A stretch of 64,000 nt of DNA from Hyaloscypha bicolor E. Its lineage: Eukaryota; Ascomycota; Leotiomycetes; Helotiales; Hyaloscyphaceae. How positions within the stretch are numbered: position 1 is the stretch's first letter; every line of letters begins with the position of its first letter. A model generated the notes under the pieces. The model did no database searches, was not told the origin of the DNA, and was given only the letters and a program-made list of their open reading frames with translations. Shown here in pieces: positions 12,179 to 24,471 of the stretch. The position numbers and the translations under genes were made by a program. The stretch spans positions 1,736,001 through 1,800,000 of the forward strand of contig NW_020194517.1 of NCBI RefSeq assembly GCF_002865645.1. The letters run 5' to 3'.

Positions 12179-12717
12179 ATTTTGCTCTTGATTTTGTGTT
12201 GTCTTGTGTGTTGTTGCAAAGGTCCTTGTGACTCTTAGTAATGAAAGTGACTCTGGCAAGCGCTTACGCTAAGCCTAAAATGGGCTGACTGAAAAGAAGT
12301 GATAGGTGATGGATACTGCCTGAAAGACTGACTTTGTGGCCAAAGGCAGTCCTCGCATTGTGACTCATGTGACGGCTGTCGTCACATGATTTGCCACAGA
12401 TTGGCTTCACTAACTAGAACAGTGTTTCAGTGGATTCAGTCTAACTTACTTATCTATTAATACACTTCACTCCTCTCCTTCTCTCCTTAGCTTTAGATTC
12501 TACAAGTAGGAAATAGAGATCTTTGTACTTCGTTCCAATCCTCTAGCTCTACCGTCACAACTCACTTTTCTTTCTCTTTTCTTTAGAGTATTTTCTTTAT
12601 ACTTTATAAGAGCTTTGGAATAACTTATTATAATATATATAATAATATAATACGAGTAAGTAAGAAGAATAATTATAAAATAAAATAAAATAAAAATTTA
12701 TATATATATAAGTAAAT
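12179..12717. other. ArgRS upstream region grading into AT-rich heterochromatin-like DNA
   Basis: From 12179 to about 12440 composition is normal and would hold the ArgRS promoter and leader. From about 12440 base composition shifts steeply to A+T with runs of TA and ATAT, the outer flank of the RIP-affected block. No gene is seen. Confidence 0.5.
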
Positions 12718-12722
12718 TTAAA
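12718..12722. repeat. Left target-site duplication (TTAAA)
   Basis: The five bases TTAAA directly precede the left LTR and recur at 20536-20540 directly after the right LTR. A 5-bp duplication is the size typical of Ty3/gypsy integrase. Confidence 0.75.
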
Positions 12723-13020
12723 TATAATATATATAGGATTATATATAACTTAAGGGCATATAACGAACCTCGGATATTACGGGTATTAATTAGGGAAATT
12801 AGTGGTCCTTTGATTTTATAACTAATTACTATTTATATTATAAGTATTAGGCTTATAAATTACTAACTATATATATGTTATAGGGGCCTCCTATTTAGAA
12901 AGGGCTTCCCTGGACCTTATAAGAGAAATAGAGATTAGTTCTATACTAAATTTAATATTATTATTTTACAACTTACTAATTTATTTTATTATCTTATTAC
13001 CTACTAATAAATACCTTATA
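12723..13020 (+). repeat. 5' LTR of the chromovirus
   Basis: The 298-bp repeat aligns end to end with 20238-20535. It begins TATAATATATATAGG (probably originally TG) and ends ACCTTATA, where the other copy has ACCTCACA, so the original end was probably CA. It is more strongly C-to-T/G-to-A changed than the 3' copy. Confidence 0.85.
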
Positions 13021-15389
13021 AGCTAATCTCTCTATCCTTAAAGGAGATAGTTTAATAAGTAATTATATCTCGAAATCTGTAAAATATATAGTTCCTTACC
13101 AGAGCTATTTTTATAGAGAAAGTTAACTAGATTAACCCTAATATAGGTAATAGTAAAGGCTTATCTAATACTTTTAATAGAGCCCCTTAAGAGCCTCCGA
13201 GAGCTAGTAATAATAACAGAAATAATCCCGGTAATAATTAAGATACTAAGATTAATACCCAAGTTACTATTATTTAAGCTATAAAATAGAAATTATATAC
13301 TAATATTAAAATACTTTAATAAAAGCAAGAATTAGTAAATATAATTAACTAATATATTCTATAATTAGAGTAATATAAGAGTATTCTTAAAAATATCTTA
13401 TAATTTACTATATCTTATAGAAATTCTATTTATAAGTCTATCTTATCTTTCTTAGTAATTCCTACTAGGAAACTTCCTAAAATAAAGTTAGAACCCACTT
13501 TCTTTCCTAATATAATAAGCTTTAAAAGTAATCTTAATACTATTTATTAGGAGCTATTATATAATATTCTAAAGATATATTTGGACTAAAAGAAGCTTCT
13601 TAAAATCCGGATACCTAACTTATATTATAGAAAGTCTTTTAAGAAATAGAGAATATTTATATTTTTCTAAAAAATAATCTTTAAAACCTAACTTTAGACT
13701 TATAATAGATATTCTTTTAAAGTTAATTCTATTATAAGTGCTTTTAGGAACGAATCTTATAATACTTGAGAGGTTATAATAAAATAAAGCCTATTATTAT
13801 ATAAGGTTTATTAGAAGTAATTTAAGACTTATTTAGCTAATATATTTCAAATACCTCAAACTTATTAATAAAATACCTTTAAGGAGTTCCGAGATCTTTA
13901 TTAGAAGAATAGTAAAATAATTACTAAATTATATATTTAGATAATTAGTCTTAAAGTTAACTAGAACCTATATCCTAAAAAAGACCAGATCTGAACTCTT
14001 AATACTACTTTATCTAATTATAAGACTTACTAGATACTTATATCTATTTTCTCAGGAAATAAGACAGTATTTATTTCTAAATAGCTTAAGAAAGCTTAGA
14101 AAGTAAAATATACTACTTATCTCAAATTAAGAAAAGTAAAGATAGGAAAGTCTAGTAAAAGTAATTCTGTCTCTAAGAACTTTAACTTAGTGAATTCTAA
14201 TTTATAAGGCTATTAAAAAAGGAAGAATAAATTCCGAAAATCATATAAGAAATCTTTAGGTAATACTTTGGCTTTTTTAAGGCCTTAATAAAGTACTAGT
14301 TTTATTTTAGGTATAGTTTATTAAACTTATAAATAGAAAGAATATTTCTCAGGAAATATAAAGTATTTTAAATATACTAAATAAGCTTAGTAAAACTCTA
14401 ATAAGGCCAAAACTATAGAAGAGTTAAGATATTTATAAAAGCAGATTAATACTATTATTATAGAGAAATACTCTAGAAAAAACTCTTTTAAGAAATAAAG
14501 AAAAGAGAAGGCTAAATCTTAAATATTAATAGTTTTAGCTATAATAAAAAAGATATATTATTTTATATAACTATTTAAGCAAGATTAATATAGCTAGAAG
14601 TAAATACTTTAGAGATATATAATAGATTCGGTAATATCGGATTAGACTATAATTTCTTTAATAATAATTAGGCTTAAAGCCGAGGCTTTATTATCTTAGC
14701 TAAATATAACTAAGAATTTATAATCTTTTATAGAAATAGATTTAAGATTTATTAAGCCTATAATCTTAAGATATTTATTATAGATAATTATAGTAAAATA
14801 TATTCTTTTAAACTCTAGTTCTATAGATATAAGAATATTAGCTCTTATAGCCTTATTTTTAATATAAAATTTTATAAAATAACTCTTATATAATATATAG
14901 ACTATATTAAGAAATAATAAGTATATATATCTATATAGCCTAATAATATTAAGATTCTAATACTAAAAGAATTTAATAAAAAGCTTAACTAGTATCCTGA
15001 GCTAGTATTTTAAGTTTTATTTTTAACTAAAGGCAAATATAACTATTTTAGATAATAGACTTTATATATTTATAATAATTACTAGATCTTTATTTTATTA
15101 TATAGTTCTAGTAATACTAAATAAGAGTTTTTAATATAGTAAATTAATACTTTTCGGAAAAGGGCCTTAGAAATATTTATTTATTTCCGGAATAATAAAT
15201 ATAAAGATTTCTTAGAGGTTTCTAATTCTAATAAAGCTTTAAAACTTTCTAATCTTAGTAATATTAAATACTCTATTAATATAAATAGTATAGTTCTATA
15301 TAGGCCTTTATATAATTTATTAGAAATCTAACTAGAAGTATTATATTTATATTTATAAGATATATTTTATAAATATTAGATAAGGCCTA

Positions 15390-15800
15390 ATAAAAGTCTA
15401 GTAAAAATACTTATTCTTTTTATTTCTAAAAAGAATAAAGGGCTATATCTTTATATTAATTATTATAAACTTAATTAAGTTATAATTAAGAATTAGTATT
15501 TGCTTTCTCTTATTAATAAAACCCTTAACTAGCTCTAAAAAGCCAAGATCTTTATAAAGCTAGATCTTAAGAATATATATTATTAGATAAGAATTCATAA
15601 AAAATATAAGTAAAAGATAGCTTTTAGGACCTGTTATAGCTATTTTAAATATCTTATAATATCTTTTGGGCTAGCTAATATACTAGTTATATTTTAAGTA
15701 TATATTAATACTATACTTATAAGACTTCTAGATTATTTCATAGTTATTTATTTAAATAATATTTTTATTTATTCCCGAAATAAAAGTAAATACTATAATT
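15390..15800 (+). pseudogene. Reverse transcriptase relic of the chromovirus
   Basis: Broken plus-strand frames keep the gypsy RT order: KKNKGLYLYINYYKLN, a KIFIKLDLKN-like block, an AFRT...Y block, SFGLANI and a palm motif. The palm motif at 15748-15759 reads YLNN where active enzymes have YLDD, as expected from G-to-A change of both Asp codons. Several TAA/TAG codons interrupt the frame. It is inactive. Confidence 0.85.
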
Positions 15801-17199
15801 ATATTTACTAGATACTTATTAGGCTATATAAAAATAACCTGTTTTATAAACTTAGTAAATGCGAATTTAATATTAAGGAAATTGAATTTTTAGGCTTCTT
15901 TATTAGAATAGAAAATATTTATATAGATCCTAAATAAGTCTATAGTATTATTAAATAGCTAGAACTAGAATTATTTTATAATATTTAAATATTTCTTAGA
16001 TTTACTAATTTCTATTATAGGTTTATTTACTATTATTCTCAGATAATTATAGGCTTAATAGATTTTTTAAAAGAAATAAAAAAGGGCCAGAAATCTAGTT
16101 TCTTTATATAAATAAATAAAGTAGCTAAAAGCTTTTATTATAATACTTATTCTAGTCTATTTTGAGTTTTCTAAAAAGATTTATATTAAAACTAATATAT
16201 TAAAATTCGTAATTACTAGTACTATTTTATAATAAGTTAATTCTAGTAATAGCCCGAAAAAATACTAGTATCTAGTAATATTCTAGTTCCAGAAACTTTC
16301 TAGAATTAAATATAATTATAGTACTTATAATAGGAAGCTACTTATAATTATTAAAGCCTTTAAATATTAGTACTATTATCTTAAAAAATCCAGATTTATA
16401 ATTAAGGTTATTATAGACTATAATAATTTCTAATACTTTATAGAAATAAAGTATCTAGAGAGCTATTAAGTATATTAGGTAATATATCTTATAATATATA
16501 ATTTTAATATTATTTACTATAAAAGTGCCTCAAACCTAGTAAATAGACCTAATAAAAGACCTAATTATAAAAAAGGTCCTATTAATATAACTTGGCTTCT
16601 GACTTTTTAGAATAAGCTAAAGAAAGCTTTTATAATTATAATTTAGAGGTTCTTATAAATATCTAAAGAGTTCCCTCTTTAGAATAAGTATTATTTAATA
16701 CTTATTATATTTATAATAACTAAAGAGAAATATTTACTATAAAACAAGTAAATAGATTATCTTATAGATCCCTTAATTATAGAATTAATTAAGAAATAAG
16801 ATATAGGGAAATGCTTTAAAGGCTTTACTATTATAGCTAAGATAATAGAAATATCTATAATTATATTACTTAATAAAACTAAAAACTTCTTAGTTTCTCG
16901 AGTTTTTAAATTAAATAATTATAAATATCTAATTCCCTATATATAGATATATATGGCTACTAAAAGAGCTATAGTACTAGCCTCTTTATCTAAATCTCTT
17001 CTAGATATTATTTAGGTAGCTTAGAGAAATAATTCTTAATATTAGAATATTATAAAATAGAGGCTTAGTAAAGAAAATACTAAAAGAAAAGAAATCTGGA
17101 AAAATAATTCAGGCCTATTTAGGTACTATTTAAGAATTATTATATCTAATAATTCTACTTTATATTAAGAAGTTATAAAACTTTATTATAATAATCTAA

Positions 17200-17900
17200 T
17201 AGCCAAATATTATAAAATAGAGAAAACTCTCGAATTTCTTAGAAAGTTCTAGTATTAAGAGAATATAGAAAAGAATATTTATAATTATTATTAAAAATAT
17301 AATATTTACTAGAGAATTAAAGTAAAGAGGCATTTACTATATAGTTTACTTAGTAGTTTATTATAGCCTAAGAGATTCTGGAATAAGATTTTTATAGATT
17401 TTATTATAGGTCTATTACTATATAAGAACCCGATAAAAAGTTCTAATTTTAATATAATTCTTATAGTTATTAACTAGTACTCTAAAATAGTAAGATATAT
17501 TATATATTATAAGACTATTAATTCTCCGGAAATTACTAAAATTATATAGAAATATATTTTCTCGATTTTTGGCTTTTCTAATAAAATTATTTCTAATTAA
17601 AAAACGGTATTTACTAGCTAGTTCTAGTTTGCTTTCTATTTCTATTTAATATATAAATAGTATTTAAGTATAGCTTATTATTCTTAAACAGATAATTAAA
17701 TAGAAAAGTAAAACCAGGCCCTGAAATATTATCTGAAATATTATTATAATACTTAAAAAAATAACTAGTTTAAGAAGTTATTTTTTACGGAATTTATATA
17801 TAATAACTTAAAATATTAGGTTTTATAAGATATATCTTTCTATATATATTACGAATACTATTTTTAACTTTTATAAAATTCTAAGAATAGAATTATAGAA
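17200..17900 (+). pseudogene. Integrase relic of the chromovirus
   Basis: Plus-strand similarity covers the integrase core: the first Asp region (FIDFIIGLLLYKNP, about 17389-17430), the second region ending KTVFTS (about 17600) and the glutamate region with TDN-IEK-NQALKYYL (about 17690). Gln and Trp codons have become stops. It is non-functional. Confidence 0.8.
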
Positions 17901-18295
17901 AAGATACTAGCTATATATAAGAGGCTAGAAATCCTTAAAATAAAATAAAAAAAAGCTTAAGAATTTATAGTATTATATATAAAATAACCGAGAAACCTAG
18001 TATAATAAGTACTAGTTAGTTAAATATTATTCTAAAAAAGCCTAAATAATATTATTAATAAAGAATATTAAACTTAAGGCAAGAAAGCTTAAGCCAAAAT
18101 TTATAAATCTATTTAGGATCCTTAAATATATTAGTAATTTAATATATAAATTAGAACTATTAAATATATATAATTATTTATATCTAACTTTCTATATTTC
18201 TTTTCTTAAAAAGTATATAGTAAAAAAAAGTTAGGAGCTATACTTATATTTCTTTAGAGAACTTCCGGAATTAGTAAATAATAATAAAGAATAAA

Positions 18296-18450
18296 AATAA
18301 GAAATAGAAGCTATTATTAATTACTAATAAGATAATAGAAATAAGAAATAATAGTATTTAATTAAATAGAAAGCCTGGCCTAAAGATTATAATACCTAAT
18401 TACTTACTTTCCCTAATCTTAAAAATTCCAAGAAATTTCTAAAATTATAC
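18296..18450 (+). pseudogene. Chromodomain relic at the integrase C-terminus
   Basis: The block EIEAIINY, then YLIK-KAWPKDYNT with a stop where a chromodomain Trp is expected, then FPNLKNSKKFLKLY, follows the chromodomain pattern. A C-terminal chromodomain defines chromoviruses, which target insertion to heterochromatin through histone marks. The domain call rests on pattern resemblance in RIP-damaged sequence. Confidence 0.7.
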
Positions 18451-20237
18451 AATTAAAATTATAGTTTGGAATCCGAAACTACTTTTTAATAGTTTCTTAA
18501 AATTAAAAAGAATTCTGGACTATTAAGAAAAAGACTATTTAAAAGAAAGAGAGAATCTAAATAGCTAAGAAAAGGCCCGAAATAATAATAGAAATACTTT
18601 TTCCCTAAAGTTTTTTTACTTATAAAAGTTTTTTAGGATTTTATTAAGGCTTATAAGAATTATATTTAAATTATTAGAAAAAGATTTAGGATTAAGAAAG
18701 ATTTATTATAAGTAAACTAGCTATAGGTATCTCAAATAAATAAACTCTAATTCTTATAAATTCCTAATTCCTAAAGTAAGAATACTAAATACTAGTCCTA
18801 TTTAGGACTTAGTAAAGAATTAGCTAATACTTTCCGGAATTCGCTTATTTCTTAATAAAATATAGTTATATTATAATAATATTAGTATTAAGGATATTAA
18901 GAGAAATAAATAAGGAACTTATAATAGCTATATATATCTTATAAAAGGCCCGAACTTCTGAGATTAGGTCCCGAATAGCTATAAGTATTATATTATTAGT
19001 ACTTGAAATACTAGTAATAAACTACTTAGTAATCTCGGTAATAAGCTTAGTAATAAGGTTAATATCTTAAAAATAGATATTATAGTATTTCTTTAAGGAA
19101 TTAGTAAGTACCTAAGTATATTAGAAAAAACTTATCTTTAGAATATTAACCTAAGTAATATTATTATTTGCCTTATTAAAATAGGAAGAAAAATTCCGAA
19201 GCTTATTAGTATTCTTCTAGTTTTTAAAAACCTAATTAATAGTATTATTCTTATTAGTATAATACTATTTAGAATATACTTTAAGAAATTTCTTAAAAGT
19301 TATAATAATATTTTCCTAGAACTAGTAAGCTTCTAATAAATAATAAGAAATCTGAAATTGTATTAGCTTTAATAGATATTAAAGCTAAAGAACTTACTAA
19401 TATATAAGACTCAGAACCCTTATTATAATAGTTATAATTCTTTTTACTAGATACTATAGTATATAAGATAAAGAAATTAATAAGTAAATACTTGAAATAT
19501 TTCAAGTATTTACTAGTAATAGGAAAGGAGGCTATAAAATTACCTTTATACTTATTATTATATAGACAAATAATAAAGCTAGAAAAAGATATTATAGAAT
19601 TAATTAAAAATAATTAAAAAAAACTTAGAGAAAAGCAGAAAAAGAAACTAGAAAGTAATAATAGAAAAAGTTATTATATATATAATTATTAGAAAGAAAA
19701 AGAGTATATAGTAATATAAAGAGGTTCTTTTATAGAAATAAAGAACTACCTAAATTAACTATTAGTTTTTATACTAGTCCTAATTAGAAATTAGTATAAC
19801 TAATTAATATATATTCCCAGAAGTCTATAAATAATCTCTAGAACCTTAGAAATATTTATATAGGTTTCTTATATAAATATTTATTAAATTCTTTCTATAT
19901 AGCTATTTAGATTATTCTAATACGAGATCTGATAGATAGTATTAATTTTATAGGATAGTATCTTGGTATTTTAAATTAAGCTAATTAGAATACTCAGATC
20001 CCAAACGAAATCGCGATTACTAGCTAGCCCCTATACCTGAAGTATAATTACCCTTCCTTTTCGCTTACTTAGCTCTAATCTAATTAGACGATTTTTACGT
20101 CTATTATCCAGATTATATTAGTAAAACCACCTCTCAAGATACTAGAAGTTTACCTCGATTAAATGAATAATTAATTAAATATTTACCAGGATAGATTAAT
20201 AGATCTTGGGGACAAGATTCTAGAAAGGGAATATAGT

Positions 20238-20535
20238 TATAATATATATAGGGTCGCACGTGACTTAAAAACATATAATAAACCTCGGATATTACAGGTA
20301 TTAATTAGGGAGATCGGTAATCCTTTAACTTTACAACTAACTACTATTTATATTATAAGTATTAGGCTTATAAATTACTAACTATATATATGTTATAAGG
20401 GCCTCCTATTTAGAGGGGGCTTTCCTGGACCTCACAGGAGAGACAGAGATTAGTTCTATACTGAATTTAATACTATGGTTTTATAACTCACTAATTCATT
20501 CTATTGTCTTATTACCTACTAATAAATACCTCACA
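20238..20535 (+). repeat. 3' LTR of the chromovirus
   Basis: It has the same 298-bp length as the left LTR. It keeps more C and G, for example GGGTCGCACGTGAC near its start and CCTCACAGGAGAGACAGAG, and ends ACCTCACA before TTAAA. It is the better template for the original LTR. Confidence 0.85.
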
Positions 20536-20540
20536 TTAAA
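20536..20540. repeat. Right target-site duplication (TTAAA)
   Basis: It matches 12718-12722 and directly follows the right LTR end. Confidence 0.75.
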
Positions 20541-22673
20541 GAATTAAATAAAAAGTAAGAATAAATAATTTAATATTAGTAAAGAAAGTATAAGTAGTAT
20601 TATAATATTAATTAATTCAATATTTAAAGATATATAATTATTTTTATTTCTTTATATAAATAAAGAAAACACTAATATTTTATTTTATTTAAATAAAGTA
20701 ATTAAGTTAATTAGTTTAAAAATAATATTATATAACTTAACTTAATAATTATTAAGCTTACCGAAATGGCATAATAGAATAAACATAAGAAACAGAGATA
20801 GACATGGTTCACGTTTTAGCTTCTCTATTTATTAATTGGAATACACTTTCGAGCTAAATTACCCTGCATTGCGGGGTAGTTTGGCCTACTCCTTGCTTCA
20901 AAGCATTGAGAGCAACTTGCAAGTGAGAGTGAAATGCAATTACAATTATGATATAGGATGAACAGTATAATATGCCTGAATTCCAGTTTCTATGGTCTGG
21001 GCCAGCCCAAAGATAATCGTCAGAGCTAGCACAACTGCAGCCACCCGGAATGTGTACCTATTCCCAAGAACTAGAAGTCAGTATACTTCTTTCAGGTATT
21101 GGCTGGGTTCAAATGTTCCAGGAGCTGCAAGGCATTGCTAATATAATGTCCTGAGAACGGTTGGACATTGCTAGAAGAGGGATTAAACTCCGATGGGACT
21201 TACCAATGTACTTTTAAATGTTTGCTTCAGAATCACAATGCAGCCATGCCAGTAGTAAAATTTGTCTATATTTCTGTCTTACACCTTCAATTGCCCACAT
21301 TCTCTAGCCTATTCACAAAAGGAGTCAACGTACTTGTCTCAGGTATTTTCGAGAGTAGAATATTCTAACAGCCGTTGGGCATTGCTAGTAGAATGTCTCA
21401 GCAGCTGTTCAACATTTCTAGTAGGATGTTCCAAGAGCTGTTTGGAGATTACTATAGGAGAGCTCAGCACTCAGAGAAATTTCAGACTTACCTGTGGATC
21501 TAGAGGTAGTTTCCCTCGCTTGAGATCCTTGTTTTGGTCTTGTTTGAACCTGTTTTGCGCCTTTTTATCGTGATCGGGAAGGAGAAGAGCAAGTGTGTTG
21601 TGGTTCTCCTGGATCAGCACCCAAGGAAAAATTGGTCTCGTGATACATTAGCAATGTGCTATACATCTGCTGTGTTTTGAGGAGCGACTTACTGCACCTG
21701 TGTCTGCAGAGTCTTGAGCTGCTAGTCCAGCAGAGGTATATGGCCTCGCTCTCAACACAATAGTCGTGTTGGCTTTTATTTTCATAGGCAGTTACCCAAA
21801 TGTAGAATTGAATTCTTGCGGCGTGGCAATGGCATAGAGGCTCGACATAGGGGGCTGTTACTGAAATTTAGAAACGAATCTATAAGCCTATCCCGTGAGA
21901 ATGACTCACAGAAATAAATTTTCCTGTCACTGATATTAGGGAACGAATTCATAATTCATGGCATGTGGTATTGTAATAACGTAGAGAATAAATTTGTGAG
22001 TCCATAACTACTTCTACATCTGCAAAGTGCTTGCTTATTCATTCTTTATAATTATAAAGGGTAGCTGGAGTTGGTTAGCCATTTCACTGAATGCCTTATT
22101 GCAGTGCACAGGTTTATTTTCAGCGAAAAGAGGAGCGCTTGCTATAGTTGAAAAATTCCATTGAGCTTGAAATTTCCCAAGGCTGTCTGTATTAGAGCAA
22201 ATTAAAACACAATTCAAATCCTAAAGATAAAGTAGTAAAGGAGCATTTTACTAAGCATAGTTGACAGAACACTAGCACAAGTAATGATCTATTAATCTCA
22301 CTGATGAGGTTCTTAAAGCACATAAACAAAGAAGGTCAATAAAGCTTAGAGAGAAGAATAAGTAAGAGTAAGGCCTGTTGCTATACAGATGGTGCACCAA
22401 AAAAGGGGGAGTCGTCTTCAAAAAGGGGTAAACCCGCTTAGACTCAGGTAAGGTCTCCCAACCAGAAATTCTCCTGCGAACTTCACTATACTTGATCGGA
22501 TAGCTTATGCCTGGTTCTGATCTCTCAACTCTATGCTGTGTATTCTGGTATAATATTCATCTCTGTACACAATCTCAACACTCAGCTTCTTATGCTTCTT
22601 ACTGACTTTAGCAAGAACTTCGTGGCTCCCTCTTCCTCTTCCAAGTCCTTGGCTCCATTTTTTCTATCCACGT
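20541..22673. other. Gene-free stretch, AT-rich at first, with degenerate repeats
   Basis: 20541-20770 remains AT-rich as the right flank of the RIP block, then composition returns to normal. No gene is supported. It holds degenerate 33-bp repeats (21113-21458). At about 21810-21995 there may be two diverged copies of a longer unit (TACTGAAATTTAGAAACGAA versus CACTGATATTAGGGAACGAA). Small open frames have no recognisable product. Confidence 0.45.
21113..21458. repeat. Degenerate 33-bp repeat, five units in two groups
   Basis: Units begin at 21113, 21146, 21360, 21393 and 21426. The approximate consensus is ATGTTCCAAGAGCTGTTGGR followed by CATTGCTAGTAGR. Two adjacent units are separated from three more by about 180 bp of other sequence. 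The unit length is a multiple of three but no gene is evident. Confidence 0.65.
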
Positions 22674-24471
22674 TCAAATTTTCTCCCTTTCTAGTGCAAA
22701 ACACCTAAATTTTCGAAGTCTCATAACTACTCCTCCCCTAATTTCCTTCCCATACTTAAACAACACCCACGGAACCGGCATCAAAGCCACAGTAACAAAA
22801 CCCAACAAGCTCGTCGCCCACCCAATACCCAATCCCCTGTACATCTGCAGCGTAAAAAGGGGAAACACGGCTCCCAACGTGTACCGCAGAAAGCCGTTTG
22901 CCGCGAGTGCAGAGGCGCCGTTCAGCGCTTGGTAGGTATCAATTAGGTAGTTTGCGGCAGAGAGGAAGATGGAGAGATTTCCCCATGCAAAGGGGATCGC
23001 TGCTACGACTGGGCTGGCCCACGGTACGTCTCTTTTCGCAGTCCAGGCAAACCACTGCAAGATATTAGCCCCAGTTTCGCCCAAAAATTGAACCAAGCTG
23101 TCCGCGACTTACGAAAAGACCAAGCGGAAGCCCAACACTTCCCATCATCGCTGGATAAAGTCGATATTCCGGCGCTACAACTCCTCCCTTCCCAGCCGCC
23201 TTCGAAGCTCGGAATCTCGGTTGGTACAGGTAGATGTCGCAAAGAATAGTAGTCGGCACAGCAAGTACACAACCGACCCCAATAGCCAAGAATACCAAGC
23301 CCGTCTGCTCCGTACTGAACCCATACATACTCTCAAACACACACGGAAACGCCGTAAAGAAGCAAAACAGCACCGCAAAGTTGAAGGCTACATACAAACT
23401 AAAGAACCCAACGATTGGTTCCGTGACGAGCATATGTAAAGGCCTGAGGAGCGTGACGGTGAGGAAGAATTTTAGTTTGGCGAGCGTGGAGGGGAAGGGG
23501 CTGGGTGGTGGAGGGAGACCGCGGGATTTGAGACGCCGGAGGAGGAGGGCTTTCTTGTAGGTTTCGTGGGTGAAGAGCGTGAGGAGGAAGGAGAAGATGG
23601 CGAAGAAGATAAGGGTCCATTGGGTCCAGCGCCAGGATTTGCGAACGGTTACGAAAGAACCGATTACCGGCCTATGTAGAGAGTTTTGGTTAGTTTTGGG
23701 GCTGAGGGAGAAGTGGAAGGGGAAGGGGTGATGGCTTACCCTAATGCCGGACCGAGAAAAGGGCTCAAGATGTAGAATGCTGAGGCGGTTGCTCTATTCT
23801 GGGTCGTGACGACGTCTGCGTTTGAACCAGCCCCAATGGAAAGCGCTGGGGAGAAAGTAAGACCAGCGAAGAAACGAAGGATGCAAAGAGTCCAGATATT
23901 CTGGGAGAAGCCTGCGCCCATCGTGAAGAGTGCTCCTAGTGGGGTTGAGGCGAGATACACAATGTGTCGTCCATAGGTTTCGGAGATTGGTGCTGCAATG
24001 ACAGGCCCGAGTCCGAGTGCAAGCACATACGTTGTGAGAGGCAAGATGGAAACTGTTGAGCTGATGCCCCATTGCTTTTCGAGGGCTGGGAATGCTGGTG
24101 AGATGACGGAGGAACCGAAAGAACTGTTTGAGTTGTTAGAATATGTTTATATACTAGGACAGGAAGACTTACGCTGTAAGAGATATTACTGCGGGTGCTA
24201 TAATGTGCATAACCTTTTTCCCTATTGGCCAGTTATGAGGATTTTCAGGATCATCTGGTCCGTCCCAATCGAGAACTGCTGGAGACGCATGCTTTGAGGG
24301 ACCCTTCTCTAAATCTTGATTCTTCTTTTCGATATTTCCACCACCACCCTCCACAGCCCCATCGGAATCATCCTCACCATAGATATCGCCGGCAGTTGGT
24401 TTCTCTATTTCTAGAACGTCCTGTTCCACGAAAAGCGTAGAGGTCGAAGCCTGCATCTGAGATTCGGCCAT
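22674..24471 (-). CDS. MFS transporter, DHA1 family (drug/polyamine:H+ antiporter type)
   Basis: A plasma-membrane proton antiporter of the 12-helix DHA1 group is predicted, exporting drugs, toxins or polyamines; the substrate cannot be told from sequence. Minus-strand exons 24173-24471, 23740-24123, 23113-23671 and 22674-23054 keep phase and give 540 residues. A hydrophilic, acidic N-terminus of about 80 residues leads to DWDGPDDPENPHNWP, typical of fungal DHA1 proteins. The signature APISETYGRHIVYL follows helix 2, then the antiporter-type FLGPALGPVIGSF and WRWTQWTLIF, a cytosolic central loop, and WFAWTAKRDVPWASP in the second half. The start at 24471 is the first ATG in frame and gives a normal N-terminus. 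No lesions are seen. The gene stands alone between the RIP block and a MITE; no biosynthetic cluster adjoins it. Confidence 0.9.

Larger units (their letters stand above)
12723..20535 (+). mobile_element. RIP-degraded Ty3/gypsy chromovirus LTR retrotransposon
   Basis: The element is bounded by 298-bp direct LTRs (12723-13020 and 20238-20535) and a TTAAA duplication, total 7813 bp. The interior is overwhelmingly A+T, TpA is abundant and CpA/TpG rare, the footprint of RIP. In the plus frames, broken similarity appears in the order gag-like, reverse transcriptase (about 15.4-15.8 kb), RNase H (about 16.0-16.5 kb), integrase (about 17.2-17.9 kb) and chromodomain (about 18.3-18.45 kb). Stops replace Gln and Trp codons throughout, so nothing can be expressed. 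A purine-rich tract at about 20222-20231 could be the polypurine tract. I could not recognise the primer binding site after 13020. About 1.8 kb between the chromodomain and the right LTR has no assigned product. Confidence 0.9.

Noticed and set aside
19293..19505. Minus-strand frame of 70 codons inside the retroelement
   Set aside because: AT-rich sequence coding mainly Ile, Lys, Tyr and Phe; a composition artefact of RIP.
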